DNA from: JABIAL01 sp964645825
Lineage (GTDB): Bacteria; Patescibacteriota; Patescibacteriia; UBA1558; GWA2-36-10
Assembly: GCA_964645825.1 (NCBI GenBank)
Contig: CAZXZY010000003.1
Span: 1-48,424, forward strand
Reading direction: 5' to 3'
DNA length: 48,424 nucleotides
Shown here: piece by piece, positions 7,593 through 14,819 of the stretch
Layout: each line of letters begins with the position of its first letter
Numbering within the stretch: position 1 is the stretch's first letter
Translations under genes and position numbers: made by a program
Notes under the pieces: model-generated
What the model saw: the letters and a program-made list of their open reading frames with translations, nothing else
Told to the model about the DNA's origin: nothing
The model's database searches: none

Positions 7593-9659
7593 ATGTTAAG
7601 TGCCAAAACAGATATCAAAAAGCTGCATAGAATAGCAGTCGCCAATGCAAAATACCTCACCAAAATCGGGATTCATACCATTGGTGATCTTTTGTGGCAC
7701 TTTCCTTTTCGCTATGATGATTTGAGTGAAATCAAGCCTATAGCAGAATTAAATGAAGGAGAATTGTCTACTATAGAAGTGACTATTGAAAAACTCAAAA
7801 GCGGTCGCTCTTGGAAAAGAAAATTAATGATCACAGAAATTACAGCTACTGATGGTCGGGACAAAATAAAAGCTATTTGGTTTGGCCAAAAGTTTGTCGG
7901 CAAAATCCTCAAAGAAAGAGATCATATTTATATATCTGGTAAGCCGACCATGAAAGCTAATATTTTTCAATTTAATAGTCCGACTTATGAAAAAGTAAAA
8001 GAACATACTTTGCATAGTGCTCGAGTTGTTCCTATTTATCGTTTGAGCGGCCGCATGACCCAAAAACAATTACGTTTCTTGATGGATTTAGCCCTCAAAG
8101 CCGTACCTTATACTGATGATCCTCTACCGGTAGATTTATTAAACAAAGAAAAATATCCTTGGCTGCACGAGGCTTTGCAAGCTATTCATTTTCCGGAAGA
8201 TGATGATGGATTAGAATCTGCATCTGAACGCCTAAAATTCCAAGAATTATTTTATTTACAATGTAAGTATCAATTAGCCAAAAAAAATTATTTAGCTTTA
8301 CCTTCTTGGTCACTAATTAAACAAGAAAAAGAAATAACTAGTATTATTTCTGATCTTCCTTTTGAGCTAACCTCAGATCAAAAAAACACTCTGGAGGAAA
8401 TCTTGGATGACATGGCTAAAAAGCAACCAATGAATCGGCTAGTTGAAGGAGATGTTGGCTCTGGTAAAACTATAGTAGCAGTCTTAGCAACTCTTAATGC
8501 TATAAATCAAAAAACAAAATTACAAGCTGCTTTGATGGCGCCTACTGAAATATTGGCTCGCCAACATTTTGAAAGCATCCATAAAATATTGCCAGCTAAG
8601 TATCAGAAAAATATTGCTTTATTTACAAAAGACCAGCAATATATTAATAATAAAAAAATAGATAAAAAAGATCTATTAGAAAAAATAGCTAATAGCGAAA
8701 TACAATTTATTATCGGTACTCATAGCTTGATCCAAGACAAAGTAAATTTTGCTAAATTAGCTTTGGTGATTATCGATGAGCAACATCGTTTTGGCGTCAA
8801 ACAAAGACAAGCTTTAAAACAAAAAACCAAAAAGAAAGTCCCGCACCTTTTATCTTTGACGGCTACTCCTATTCCCCGTACTCTAGCTTTGACTTTGTAT
8901 GGTGATTTGGATATTTCTATTATCAAAGAAAAACCAGCCGGCAGAAAAGATATCAAAACTATGTTGGTGCCAGAAAGAAAACGAGCTGATGCTTATAAAT
9001 TTATTCAAGAAAAGATTGATGCCAAACAGCAAGTTTTTATTATCTGTCCCCTGATCGATGATAGTGATAAGATGGATTATAAATCTGTCACGGCTGAATA
9101 TGAAAAAATCAACGAAACTATTTTCCCTGATTTAGAAATTGGTTTACTACACGGCAAACTAAAGACTGACGAAAAGAAAAAATTAATGGAAGATTTCAAA
9201 AATAATAAATTTCCTATTTTAGTGTCCACTTCAGTAATTGAGGTTGGCGTAGACATTCCAGCGGCTACGGTTATGATCATCGAAAGCGCCGAAAGATTTG
9301 GCTTATCTCAGCTTCATCAATTTCGTGGTCGCATTGGCCGTAATGATTTAGATAGTTTTTGTCTATTATTTACCACCGAAGCTTCTCACATGACAAAAGA
9401 GCGACTAAAGGCTTTGACTACAACCACAGATGGCTTTAAACTAGCCGAATTAGACCTAAAGCTGCGTGGTAGCGGCGAAGTATTCGGTACTCGACAAACT
9501 GGCTTAGAAAAGCTAAAGATCGCTACTCTGACTGATTCTCAACTAATCAAAAAGGCCCAAAAATGGGCCCAACAAGTAGTCAATAAAGAAAAATATTTAT
9601 CTAATAAGCAGCTGCAAAAATTATTAAGCGAACTAAAAACAGAAATGCATTTGGAATAG
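7593..9659 (+). CDS. recG: ATP-dependent DNA helicase RecG
   Basis: A 688-residue protein of normal RecG length. The N-terminal wedge/OB domain (about residues 60-145) is followed by the two helicase lobes. Walker A is GDVGSGKT at 286-293, the DEAH-type box is DEQH at 395-398, then LTATPIPRTLALTLYGDLD, and the C-terminal motif VSTSVIEVGVDIP with HQFRGRIGR. RecG remodels stalled forks and Holliday junctions during recombination and repair. The ATG at 7593 starts after a short AT-rich leader. The last 13 codons are repeated at 11446-11490 in the pilin region with almost only synonymous changes. A REP-type transposase lies just downstream on the other strand. Confidence 0.97.
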   Translation: MLSAKTDIKKLHRIAVANAKYLTKIGIHTIGDLLWHFPFRYDDLSEIKPIAELNEGELSTIEVTIEKLKSGRSWKRKLMITEITATDGRDKIKAIWFGQKFVGKILKERDHIYISGKPTMKANIFQFNSPTYEKVKEHTLHSARVVPIYRLSGRMTQKQLRFLMDLALKAVPYTDDPLPVDLLNKEKYPWLHEALQAIHFPEDDDGLESASERLKFQELFYLQCKYQLAKKNYLALPSWSLIKQEKEITSIISDLPFELTSDQKNTLEEILDDMAKKQPMNRLVEGDVGSGKTIVAVLATLNAINQKTKLQAALMAPTEILARQHFESIHKILPAKYQKNIALFTKDQQYINNKKIDKKDLLEKIANSEIQFIIGTHSLIQDKVNFAKLALVIIDEQHRFGVKQRQALKQKTKKKVPHLLSLTATPIPRTLALTLYGDLDISIIKEKPAGRKDIKTMLVPERKRADAYKFIQEKIDAKQQVFIICPLIDDSDKMDYKSVTAEYEKINETIFPDLEIGLLHGKLKTDEKKKLMEDFKNNKFPILVSTSVIEVGVDIPAATVMIIESAERFGLSQLHQFRGRIGRNDLDSFCLLFTTEASHMTKERLKALTTTTDGFKLAELDLKLRGSGEVFGTRQTGLEKLKIATLTDSQLIKKAQKWAQQVVNKEKYLSNKQLQKLLSELKTEMHLE

Positions 9660-9660
9660 A

Positions 9661-9677
9661 TTAACCTGCGAGGTTAA
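9661..9677. repeat. Palindrome at the 3' end of the transposase gene
   Basis: TTAACCT-GCG-AGGTTAA, perfect 7-bp arms with a 3-base loop, directly after the recG stop and overlapping the stop of the transposase on the other strand. It has the same AACC...GGTT outline as the REP palindromes upstream of that gene. Confidence 0.75.
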
Positions 9678-10207
9678 AATTCCTCATCAATATTGTTTAA
9701 ATATAATAAATAATCTTTATCTATTAAATTATGTTTATTATTACCAACATAATTATGATGTGAAACATATGGCCAATCCTCTATTTTTTTAACAATTTTA
9801 TGTTTTACAGGGTTCAAATTAATATATTTTACTAAAACTTGCAAATAATCATCATCAAAAACTCTTTTTGATTTAAACGGTCCTTGCAAAATTCTACCAG
9901 AATGATCTTTGTTAAGATTAAAATATTTAGTATAAGAATTTGATAATAATGAAACAAATCTTGATATTTGCGATGTCCAACCCGTCGGGTTAGAAACTGA
10001 CCTTGGTTCTCTAAATAAAAAATGCCAATGATTTGGCAAAACACAATAAGCAATTATTTTAACGTCTGTTTTTTCTTTAAAAAATAAAACTTTATTCAAA
10101 AAATACTCATAGTCTTTCTCTGTATAAAATATTATTCTTTTATCTGCCGCTCTATTGTATACATGATAAAATTCTCCTACAATAAAAGCCCTTGGTTTAG
10201 TTGCCAT
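9674..10207 (-). CDS. REP-associated tyrosine transposase (RAYT, Y1/IS200-like)
   Basis: A 177-residue single-domain Y1 transposase. It has the N-terminal strand FYHVYNRA (13-20), the HUH-type metal site as PNHWHFL with His60 and His62, and a catalytic-Tyr helix SYTKYFN at 91-97 (Tyr92 or Tyr95), then the conserved GRILQGPFKSKRV. RAYTs cut single-stranded DNA at REP palindromes and are usually domesticated single-copy genes. REP-like palindromes stand on both sides and one (9979-9991) is inside the gene, encoding NPTG (73-76) between the HUH motif and the Tyr helix. The gene separates recG from the pilin gene to its right and looks inserted between them. Confidence 0.92.
   Translation of the reverse strand: MATKPRAFIVGEFYHVYNRAADKRIIFYTEKDYEYFLNKVLFFKEKTDVKIIAYCVLPNHWHFLFREPRSVSNPTGWTSQISRFVSLLSNSYTKYFNLNKDHSGRILQGPFKSKRVFDDDYLQVLVKYINLNPVKHKIVKKIEDWPYVSHHNYVGNNKHNLIDKDYLLYLNNIDEEF
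9979..9991. repeat. REP-like palindrome inside the transposase gene
   Basis: AACCCGTCGGGTT, identical to the copy at 10246-10258. It is in frame and encodes Asn-Pro-Thr-Gly. Confidence 0.85.
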
Positions 10208-10245
10208 AAAAAATAAGGTAAATCATTAAATAATCGACCTTATCT

Positions 10246-10258
10246 AACCCGTCGGGTT
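10246..10258. repeat. REP-like palindrome upstream of the transposase
   Basis: AACCCGTCGGGTT, a 13-bp palindrome centred on one base, 39 bases upstream of the transposase ATG. Confidence 0.85.
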
Positions 10259-10326
10259 GTTTTATGATAAAATCGCTTTTCTTCTATTTAATTAATTACA
10301 CCTTAATAAAAAAATTATATTTTGTC

Positions 10327-10364
10327 AAACAACCCGGCGGGTTAATTAACCCGCCGGGTTGTTT
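10327..10364. repeat. 38-bp perfect palindrome (REP/inverted REP pair)
   Basis: Two head-to-head copies of AACCCGSCGGGTT make a perfect palindrome with 19-bp arms (left arm AAACAACCCGGCGGGTTAA). It is followed on the plus strand by TTTTTT and lies 20 bases downstream of the pilin gene that ends at 10385, so it may also serve as that operon's transcription terminator. A BIME-like pair for the neighbouring RAYT is the other reading; both can be true. Confidence 0.9.
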
Positions 10365-10384
10365 TTTGAACGAGTTAAATTATT

Positions 10385-11443
10385 CTAATAACAATCTGTA
10401 CCTTCCGCATCTCTTAGTCGACATTCATTAGCGCCAAACTCATGACTACAACAATAATCTGGATCATAAATATCACAATCTGAATTTTCATTACAATTCA
10501 TATCATTTACTGTACTACCGTCCTCTTCCATGCATCTATTTTCTCCTTGTTGTATCCAACGACATAAACCAACGTATGTTTTACATTCATCCTCATCACG
10601 ACCTACTAGCGAACACTCTTGACGTCTACATATTTGAGGTTGAGCATCATCATAACCATCTCCACAAATTTTCTGACATGTTTCAACAACGGAACCTGCT
10701 AATGAATATCTCCAGTCACCACCTAAAACATCATGGGAACAACACTTTAATCTAGGATTATCTTTATATTCATAAGCATCGGCTATTGAAATCTTACAAA
10801 CTGCCTCATTAATACATGCGGCGGGCGTACCGGTGATCTTGTTTCCTTCGGACCAAACACAAAATGGCTGATTGACACAGCCACCCCTATCTAAATCACT
10901 ACATACTCCCGAAAATGTATTTGGTTCAATACGCGCAATCTGCAAACTATCAAAGCTTACTAATCTTTCAGAAATACTATTCATCAATAAATAGCCACCA
11001 AATATCAAAGCTAATCCTATCAAGGCACCACGAATGGTGTCTTTTGCAGTGTCTATCTTACCGGCATTACCAGCTGCCATAATCCATTGCCAAGCAGCAA
11101 AAACAATCATAAACATAGCCACAATACCAGCTATACCGGCTACATAATTATATAAACCTTTTACATAATTAGCTATCGAACAATTATCTATCTTAAAACC
11201 AGCTTTAGTGTCTGAGACAATAACGCCATCCTTGTTTAAAACTTGACGTGTTTCTGAACATTTTTCTATGCCTGGCAAACTAGTTAAATAAGGTATAGTA
11301 ACATTGGGGATAAAACAAATATCCGCATTACTCAAACATTCATTATCGCCAGCTGCGTGAGCTACTGGCGTATTAACTAATCCTAGAAATAAAAAACTAG
11401 TAAAGATAGCAAGTAAACCAATTGTGATTTTTTTCTTTAGCAT
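10385..11443 (-). CDS. VirB2-like pilin with Cys-rich tail (copy A)
   Basis: The ATG at 11443 is chosen because the next 84 bases equal those of the neighbouring copy and encode a clean signal peptide (MLKKKITIG...VAHAAG); the upstream extension is antisense to the recG-tail copy. The mature N-terminal part has two hydrophobic helices (GIAGIVAMFMIVFAAWQWIM and a GALIGLALIFGGYLLM segment) flanking GNAGKIDTAKDTIRG. This is the T4SS pilin/TrbC-VirB2 pattern of CPR bacteria. After about residue 185 comes a roughly 170-residue Cys-rich domain with no similarity to copy B apart from a final CC...C motif. It is the last gene of the T4SS-like operon. Predicted role: surface filament or channel subunit with an exposed disulfide-rich head (inference). 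Confidence 0.82.
   Translation of the reverse strand: MLKKKITIGLLAIFTSFLFLGLVNTPVAHAAGDNECLSNADICFIPNVTIPYLTSLPGIEKCSETRQVLNKDGVIVSDTKAGFKIDNCSIANYVKGLYNYVAGIAGIVAMFMIVFAAWQWIMAAGNAGKIDTAKDTIRGALIGLALIFGGYLLMNSISERLVSFDSLQIARIEPNTFSGVCSDLDRGGCVNQPFCVWSEGNKITGTPAACINEAVCKISIADAYEYKDNPRLKCCSHDVLGGDWRYSLAGSVVETCQKICGDGYDDAQPQICRRQECSLVGRDEDECKTYVGLCRWIQQGENRCMEEDGSTVNDMNCNENSDCDIYDPDYCCSHEFGANECRLRDAEGTDCY
10971..11113. repeat. 143-bp block identical between the two pilin genes
   Basis: Identical base for base to 12119-12261 (offset 1148). It encodes the second hydrophobic helix and its flanks. A second identical block of 84 bases, 11360-11443 versus 12508-12591, encodes the signal peptide. The DNA between the blocks and the C-terminal parts have diverged, which points to gene conversion or recent duplication with diversifying ends. 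Confidence 0.93.
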
Positions 11444-11445
11444 GT

Positions 11446-11490
11446 AAAAACTATTAAGCGAGCTTAAAACTGAAATGCATTTGGAATAAA
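11446..11490 (+). pseudogene. Stray copy of the recG 3' end
   Basis: Matches 9616-9660 (offset 1830); with flanks, 44 of 49 positions agree. Translated on the plus strand it reads KLLSELKTEMHLE-stop, exactly the RecG C-terminus, and all differences (TTA/CTA, GAA/GAG, CTA/CTT, ACA/ACT, TAG/TAA) are synonymous. There is no room for the rest of the gene. It lies between pilin copies A and B, immediately after the stop of copy B. Confidence 0.92.
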
Positions 11491-12591
11491 TTAATTGTGA
11501 TAACAATTATGCCCATCATGCTCATTAACCCAAGTAATCAATTCACATTGATCAAAACCCACGTCTTCATCACAACAATATTCTGAAACATGGTCACCAT
11601 CCAAATCTAAAATACAATCTGAATTACTATCACACATATCTCCTGGTAAATTTGAATTAGCAGCTGGTAAACAAATACCCGCTCTACTCAATCCACATAT
11701 ACTCGGATACACCGTCTCATCATCTGCCATCGTTTCACCATAACACAAGTTTACAGCGCAACTTTCACTATAATGATCTTCATAAAGATTATATACGCCA
11801 CAATCAAATCTAAGGAGGTTATGACAAGGAATAATCTGTGCACAAGAACAACTGACGCTAGCACCCTCATCAATAGTAGTAGGACAATCTCCAATCCTCT
11901 CTTCATATTCACTATATTGATAGCACCTATAGCTAGCAGGACAAGTGTTATCTACGCAATTTACCGAAAAACCATTAGTAGAAGTTGCATATGTTGTACC
12001 ACAACTATTTAGTGAACCAAATTGCCCATCCGCCAAAAGCGCACTACAAATATCCTTAGCCATCTGTTGAGGTAATACCCGCTGAATCTGCAGTGAATCA
12101 AAACTAACTAATTTTTCCGAAATACTATTCATCAATAAATAGCCACCAAATATCAAAGCTAATCCTATCAAGGCACCACGAATGGTGTCTTTTGCAGTGT
12201 CTATCTTACCGGCATTACCAGCTGCCATAATCCATTGCCAAGCAGCAAAAACAATCATAAAAATAGCCACAACACCAGCTATGCCGGCTGTATAATTGTA
12301 TAACCCTTTTATATAATTAGCTATTGAACAATTATCAATCTTATAACCATTTTTCGTGTCTGATACAATCTTTCCATTTTTATCTAAAACTTGACGTGTC
12401 TCTGAACATTTTTCTACGCCTGGTAAGCTAGTGATGCCTGGTATGACAACATTTGGGATAAAACAAATATTTGCGTTACTAGTACATTCATTAGGGCCAG
12501 CTGCGTAAGCTACTGGCGTATTAACTAATCCTAGAAATAAAAAACTAGTAAAGATAGCAAGTAAACCAATTGTGATTTTTTTCTTTAGCAT
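11491..12591 (-). CDS. VirB2-like pilin with Cys-rich tail (copy B)
   Basis: A 366-residue paralogue of the next gene. Signal peptide of about 30 residues (MLKKKITIG...AYAAG), then the CSETRQVL segment and the two-helix TrbC/VirB2-type pilin core with GNAGKIDTAKDTIRG between the helices. The C-terminal roughly 175 residues contain about 20 cysteines (for example VNCVDNTCPASYRC and the terminal EYCCDEDVGFDQC) and do not align with copy A. The start lies 11 bases after the stop of the beta-propeller gene, so it is co-transcribed. Fusing a pilin core to a large disulfide-rich domain is unusual for VirB2 proteins, which are normally about 100 residues. Export and disulfide bonding outside the cell are inferred. 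Confidence 0.82.
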   Translation of the reverse strand: MLKKKITIGLLAIFTSFLFLGLVNTPVAYAAGPNECTSNANICFIPNVVIPGITSLPGVEKCSETRQVLDKNGKIVSDTKNGYKIDNCSIANYIKGLYNYTAGIAGVVAIFMIVFAAWQWIMAAGNAGKIDTAKDTIRGALIGLALIFGGYLLMNSISEKLVSFDSLQIQRVLPQQMAKDICSALLADGQFGSLNSCGTTYATSTNGFSVNCVDNTCPASYRCYQYSEYEERIGDCPTTIDEGASVSCSCAQIIPCHNLLRFDCGVYNLYEDHYSESCAVNLCYGETMADDETVYPSICGLSRAGICLPAANSNLPGDMCDSNSDCILDLDGDHVSEYCCDEDVGFDQCELITWVNEHDGHNCYHN

Positions 12592-12602
12592 TCAAAAACT
12601 AT

Positions 12603-13826
12603 TTATTGTAAACGAATACTTTGTAATCTGCCCGTACTCTGATCAGTAAAATATAACATTGAACCATCATTTGAAACAAAAAGATTATAAGCTGTATAAG
12701 CTCCACTTTCACCTACTGGACTAGCTATCAAAGTTTTGGTGCCAGTGTTCAAATCAATATGATAAAAATTATCTGTATAATTATCAGCTATTTCTGGATA
12801 AAGTCCGGCTCCCCTTGGTAAGCCTTGTGGTACAGCGCAATACAGTGAGTTTTCACTAGAAAAATTACACTTATCTGGCCAAGTAGCTAAATTTAAAGAT
12901 ACTTTAACGTCACCCAGATTATTTGTCTGGCCATTGGTTACCCATAGATTTGGTAAATAATCTGTGGACTCATTATAGATGCTATACAATAAACTATCGC
13001 CAGCTGGAGACCATTCACTGGTAAAACCACTGCCCTGCACCACAAAAGAGCGTAAGTTTTCTCCATGCAATCCGATTGGGAAAACTTCTTGGCGTTGCAA
13101 ATCAACACTTTTACGATGCAAAGCTACTACTTGGCTATCAGGAGAATAACCTATGTCTGTATTATGTTGCTGATCGCCCAAGGGCTCAATCAATCCTAAA
13201 CCAGAGCCATCATCATTGGCAGTGACAATCCAATTATCATCACTGTGTGGGCCAATCCAAGCAGCTGCTATTTCGTATCCAGAATTTTTGAAACTAAAAT
13301 CTTCCATTTCAGCTGGTAAGGTCACTTGCTCACCAGTTCTAAAATTATAAAGCACATTCATGCCATCTGGATATTCCAAAATTGCCTTGTCGTCTTTTGG
13401 TGACCACAAAACATTATCTACTTCATAAAATTTCTTATCAGTAATCAATTCTGGCTGACCTTGATCATTTATACGGAAAAACTGATCTTTACTCTCATCA
13501 TAATATTTAATTCCCTGCTCTGTTGTTTGTAAACCAGCTACACTACCTTCACTCAATTTTGTAACTGCCGTCAAGCCACCATTGGCTACTTCAGAGATTT
13601 TGTCTTTAAATAACTGCTGCCAAGGTAATCCTTGATTTTCATCTGGATCATCTTCTTCTATAATATTTACACCCTCATCTACACCTGGGATAGTACCCCC
13701 AATAAATCCTGGATCATCTGTCACCGTAGATGATTTATCTCTAAAAAATACCCAATACAAAGACCAAGATACAAAAACTATAAATGCTACAAATCCTATA
13801 ATGGCTAATATTTTTTTGATACTCAT
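12603..13826 (-). CDS. Membrane-anchored beta-propeller protein (PD40/TolB-like)
   Basis: A 407-residue protein. One N-terminal transmembrane anchor (about residues 5-28, ending SLYWVFFRDKS) is followed by an acidic linker and repeated blades of the WD40-like PD40 type: the YNFRTGEQVTLP, GYSPDSQVVALHRKS, SEWSPAGDSLLYSIY and FVSNDGSMLYFTDQSTG segments recur at roughly 45-60 residue steps. Such propellers are protein-protein platforms. It starts in an ATGA overlap with the preceding gene and has a perfect Shine-Dalgarno. It sits between VirB8-like and pilin genes, so it may be an outer scaffold of the machine (inference). Confidence 0.72.
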   Translation of the reverse strand: MSIKKILAIIGFVAFIVFVSWSLYWVFFRDKSSTVTDDPGFIGGTIPGVDEGVNIIEEDDPDENQGLPWQQLFKDKISEVANGGLTAVTKLSEGSVAGLQTTEQGIKYYDESKDQFFRINDQGQPELITDKKFYEVDNVLWSPKDDKAILEYPDGMNVLYNFRTGEQVTLPAEMEDFSFKNSGYEIAAAWIGPHSDDNWIVTANDDGSGLGLIEPLGDQQHNTDIGYSPDSQVVALHRKSVDLQRQEVFPIGLHGENLRSFVVQGSGFTSEWSPAGDSLLYSIYNESTDYLPNLWVTNGQTNNLGDVKVSLNLATWPDKCNFSSENSLYCAVPQGLPRGAGLYPEIADNYTDNFYHIDLNTGTKTLIASPVGESGAYTAYNLFVSNDGSMLYFTDQSTGRLQSIRLQ

Positions 13827-14230
13827 AAACTAAATCCTCCTGAAATAAATGCGAAAAAAGACTGCGCTGGATGTGCCAAGGAATAACCCAGGGCTAAAAA
13901 TATAATCAATGCTACAAATAAAGCAAAATTTAATGACAGCCAAAGAGCTGCTTCCAAGCCACTTAAAGCAACTTCGTCTCTACCTAACAAATTACCAACA
14001 AAAAACTGAAACCCCATAATAAAATAAGTCACAATCAGACCAACTAAAGTCGCTGCAAAAGCAGAATTAATCGATCTTAAAACAGCTCTTTTGCTTGCTT
14101 TAATAACTTTTTTCTTGACTTGATCAAAGGCTTCCTGTTTTTTACGATCCAATGCACCTTGCTTCAAGCTATTAAGCTGTCGCTTATTCTGTTGTTCTAA
14201 AACAGCTACTGTCATAATATTTATTGCCAC
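13823..14230 (-). CDS. Small two-TM membrane protein of the T4SS-like operon
   Basis: A 135-residue protein. A basic, helical N-terminal part (LKQGALDRKKQEAFDQVKKK) precedes two hydrophobic segments at about 58-80 and 92-118. No family is recognised. It overlaps the VirB8-like gene by 10 bases and the propeller gene by 4, so translation is coupled on both sides. An internal Met at residue 6 (14215) is an equally good start. Its place in the operon suggests an inner-membrane part of the complex, comparable in position to VirB3/VirB6 accessory subunits, but similarity to these is not visible. Confidence 0.6.
   Translation of the reverse strand: MAINIMTVAVLEQQNKRQLNSLKQGALDRKKQEAFDQVKKKVIKASKRAVLRSINSAFAATLVGLIVTYFIMGFQFFVGNLLGRDEVALSGLEAALWLSLNFALFVALIIFLALGYSLAHPAQSFFAFISGGFSL
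13836..13841 (-). promoter_or_regulatory. Consensus Shine-Dalgarno for the beta-propeller gene
   Basis: AGGAGG on the minus strand, 9 bases before the ATG at 13826 and inside the end of the preceding reading frame. Most other genes in this operon lack so clear a site. Confidence 0.8.
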
Positions 14231-14775
14231 TCAGCTTGGTTAACCAGCCAAGTATTATTATTCAAAATTAAACCAACTAATAAACCTTGATATTCCGTGC
14301 TTTGATTCAAGTCTTCATCTGTGGAAATCCTTTGAGTGCCGACTAAGACTTCAGCTTGCCCTCCGCTCTCGTCCAAAAATTGGATTTTCGTTGAAATGGC
14401 TTTGCTTGTTACGCCATAAAAATCTCTCTCTTGATAAGAAATCAAATTTTCTAATTCTGCCTCAAAATTGGCAGTAATGATGGCATTTAGATCAGCTAAA
14501 TTTTGTCCTGGATTATCTGTCGACCAGCTACCAAAACGCTCAGCAAAAGTACGACTCAAATTTTCTATAGTAAATTCCGTGCTCTTCTCTGGAGAAATAG
14601 CTACTGGCTCAGTAAATTCTGGACTGTTAGTCTCAAAACGTGGCTGACTATCAGTAGAATAAATACTATCATCTACTGGCTCAAATTTAAGCAAAGATAT
14701 AGTTAGCCAAATTAACCCTACAATAACTAAAATGATAATCGCTAGCCACAAAAATTTTTTCTTTTTTTTATCCAT
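14221..14775 (-). CDS. Single-pass membrane protein, VirB8-like candidate
   Basis: A 184-residue protein: a short basic cytosolic tail (MDKKKKK), one transmembrane helix at 8-30, a Ser/Thr/Pro-rich linker, and a roughly 110-residue soluble domain with helix-helix-strand pattern (SRTFAERFGSWSTDNPGQNL..., then strands ending in NNNTWLVNQAEWQ). Topology and size match VirB8/TcpC-type proteins, whose NTF2-like domain is periplasmic and nucleates the secretion complex. It lies directly after VirB4. Sequence similarity alone is too weak to prove VirB8; structure comparison of residues 65-184 would decide. Confidence 0.55.
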   Translation of the reverse strand: MDKKKKKFLWLAIIILVIVGLIWLTISLLKFEPVDDSIYSTDSQPRFETNSPEFTEPVAISPEKSTEFTIENLSRTFAERFGSWSTDNPGQNLADLNAIITANFEAELENLISYQERDFYGVTSKAISTKIQFLDESGGQAEVLVGTQRISTDEDLNQSTEYQGLLVGLILNNNTWLVNQAEWQ

Positions 14776-14819
14776 ATATTTTGTTTACTCCACCTCTGGC
14801 GGAAAAATAATTTTTTATT

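Noticed and set aside
9616..10384. Whole IS200/IS605 insertion sequence
   Set aside because: Only a single-domain RAYT-type transposase with REP palindromes is present; no TnpB and no clear left and right element ends were found.
11444..11506. N-terminal extension of pilin copy A by 21 codons
   Set aside because: It is antisense to the recG-tail copy, and the paralogue starts at the equivalent MLKKK.
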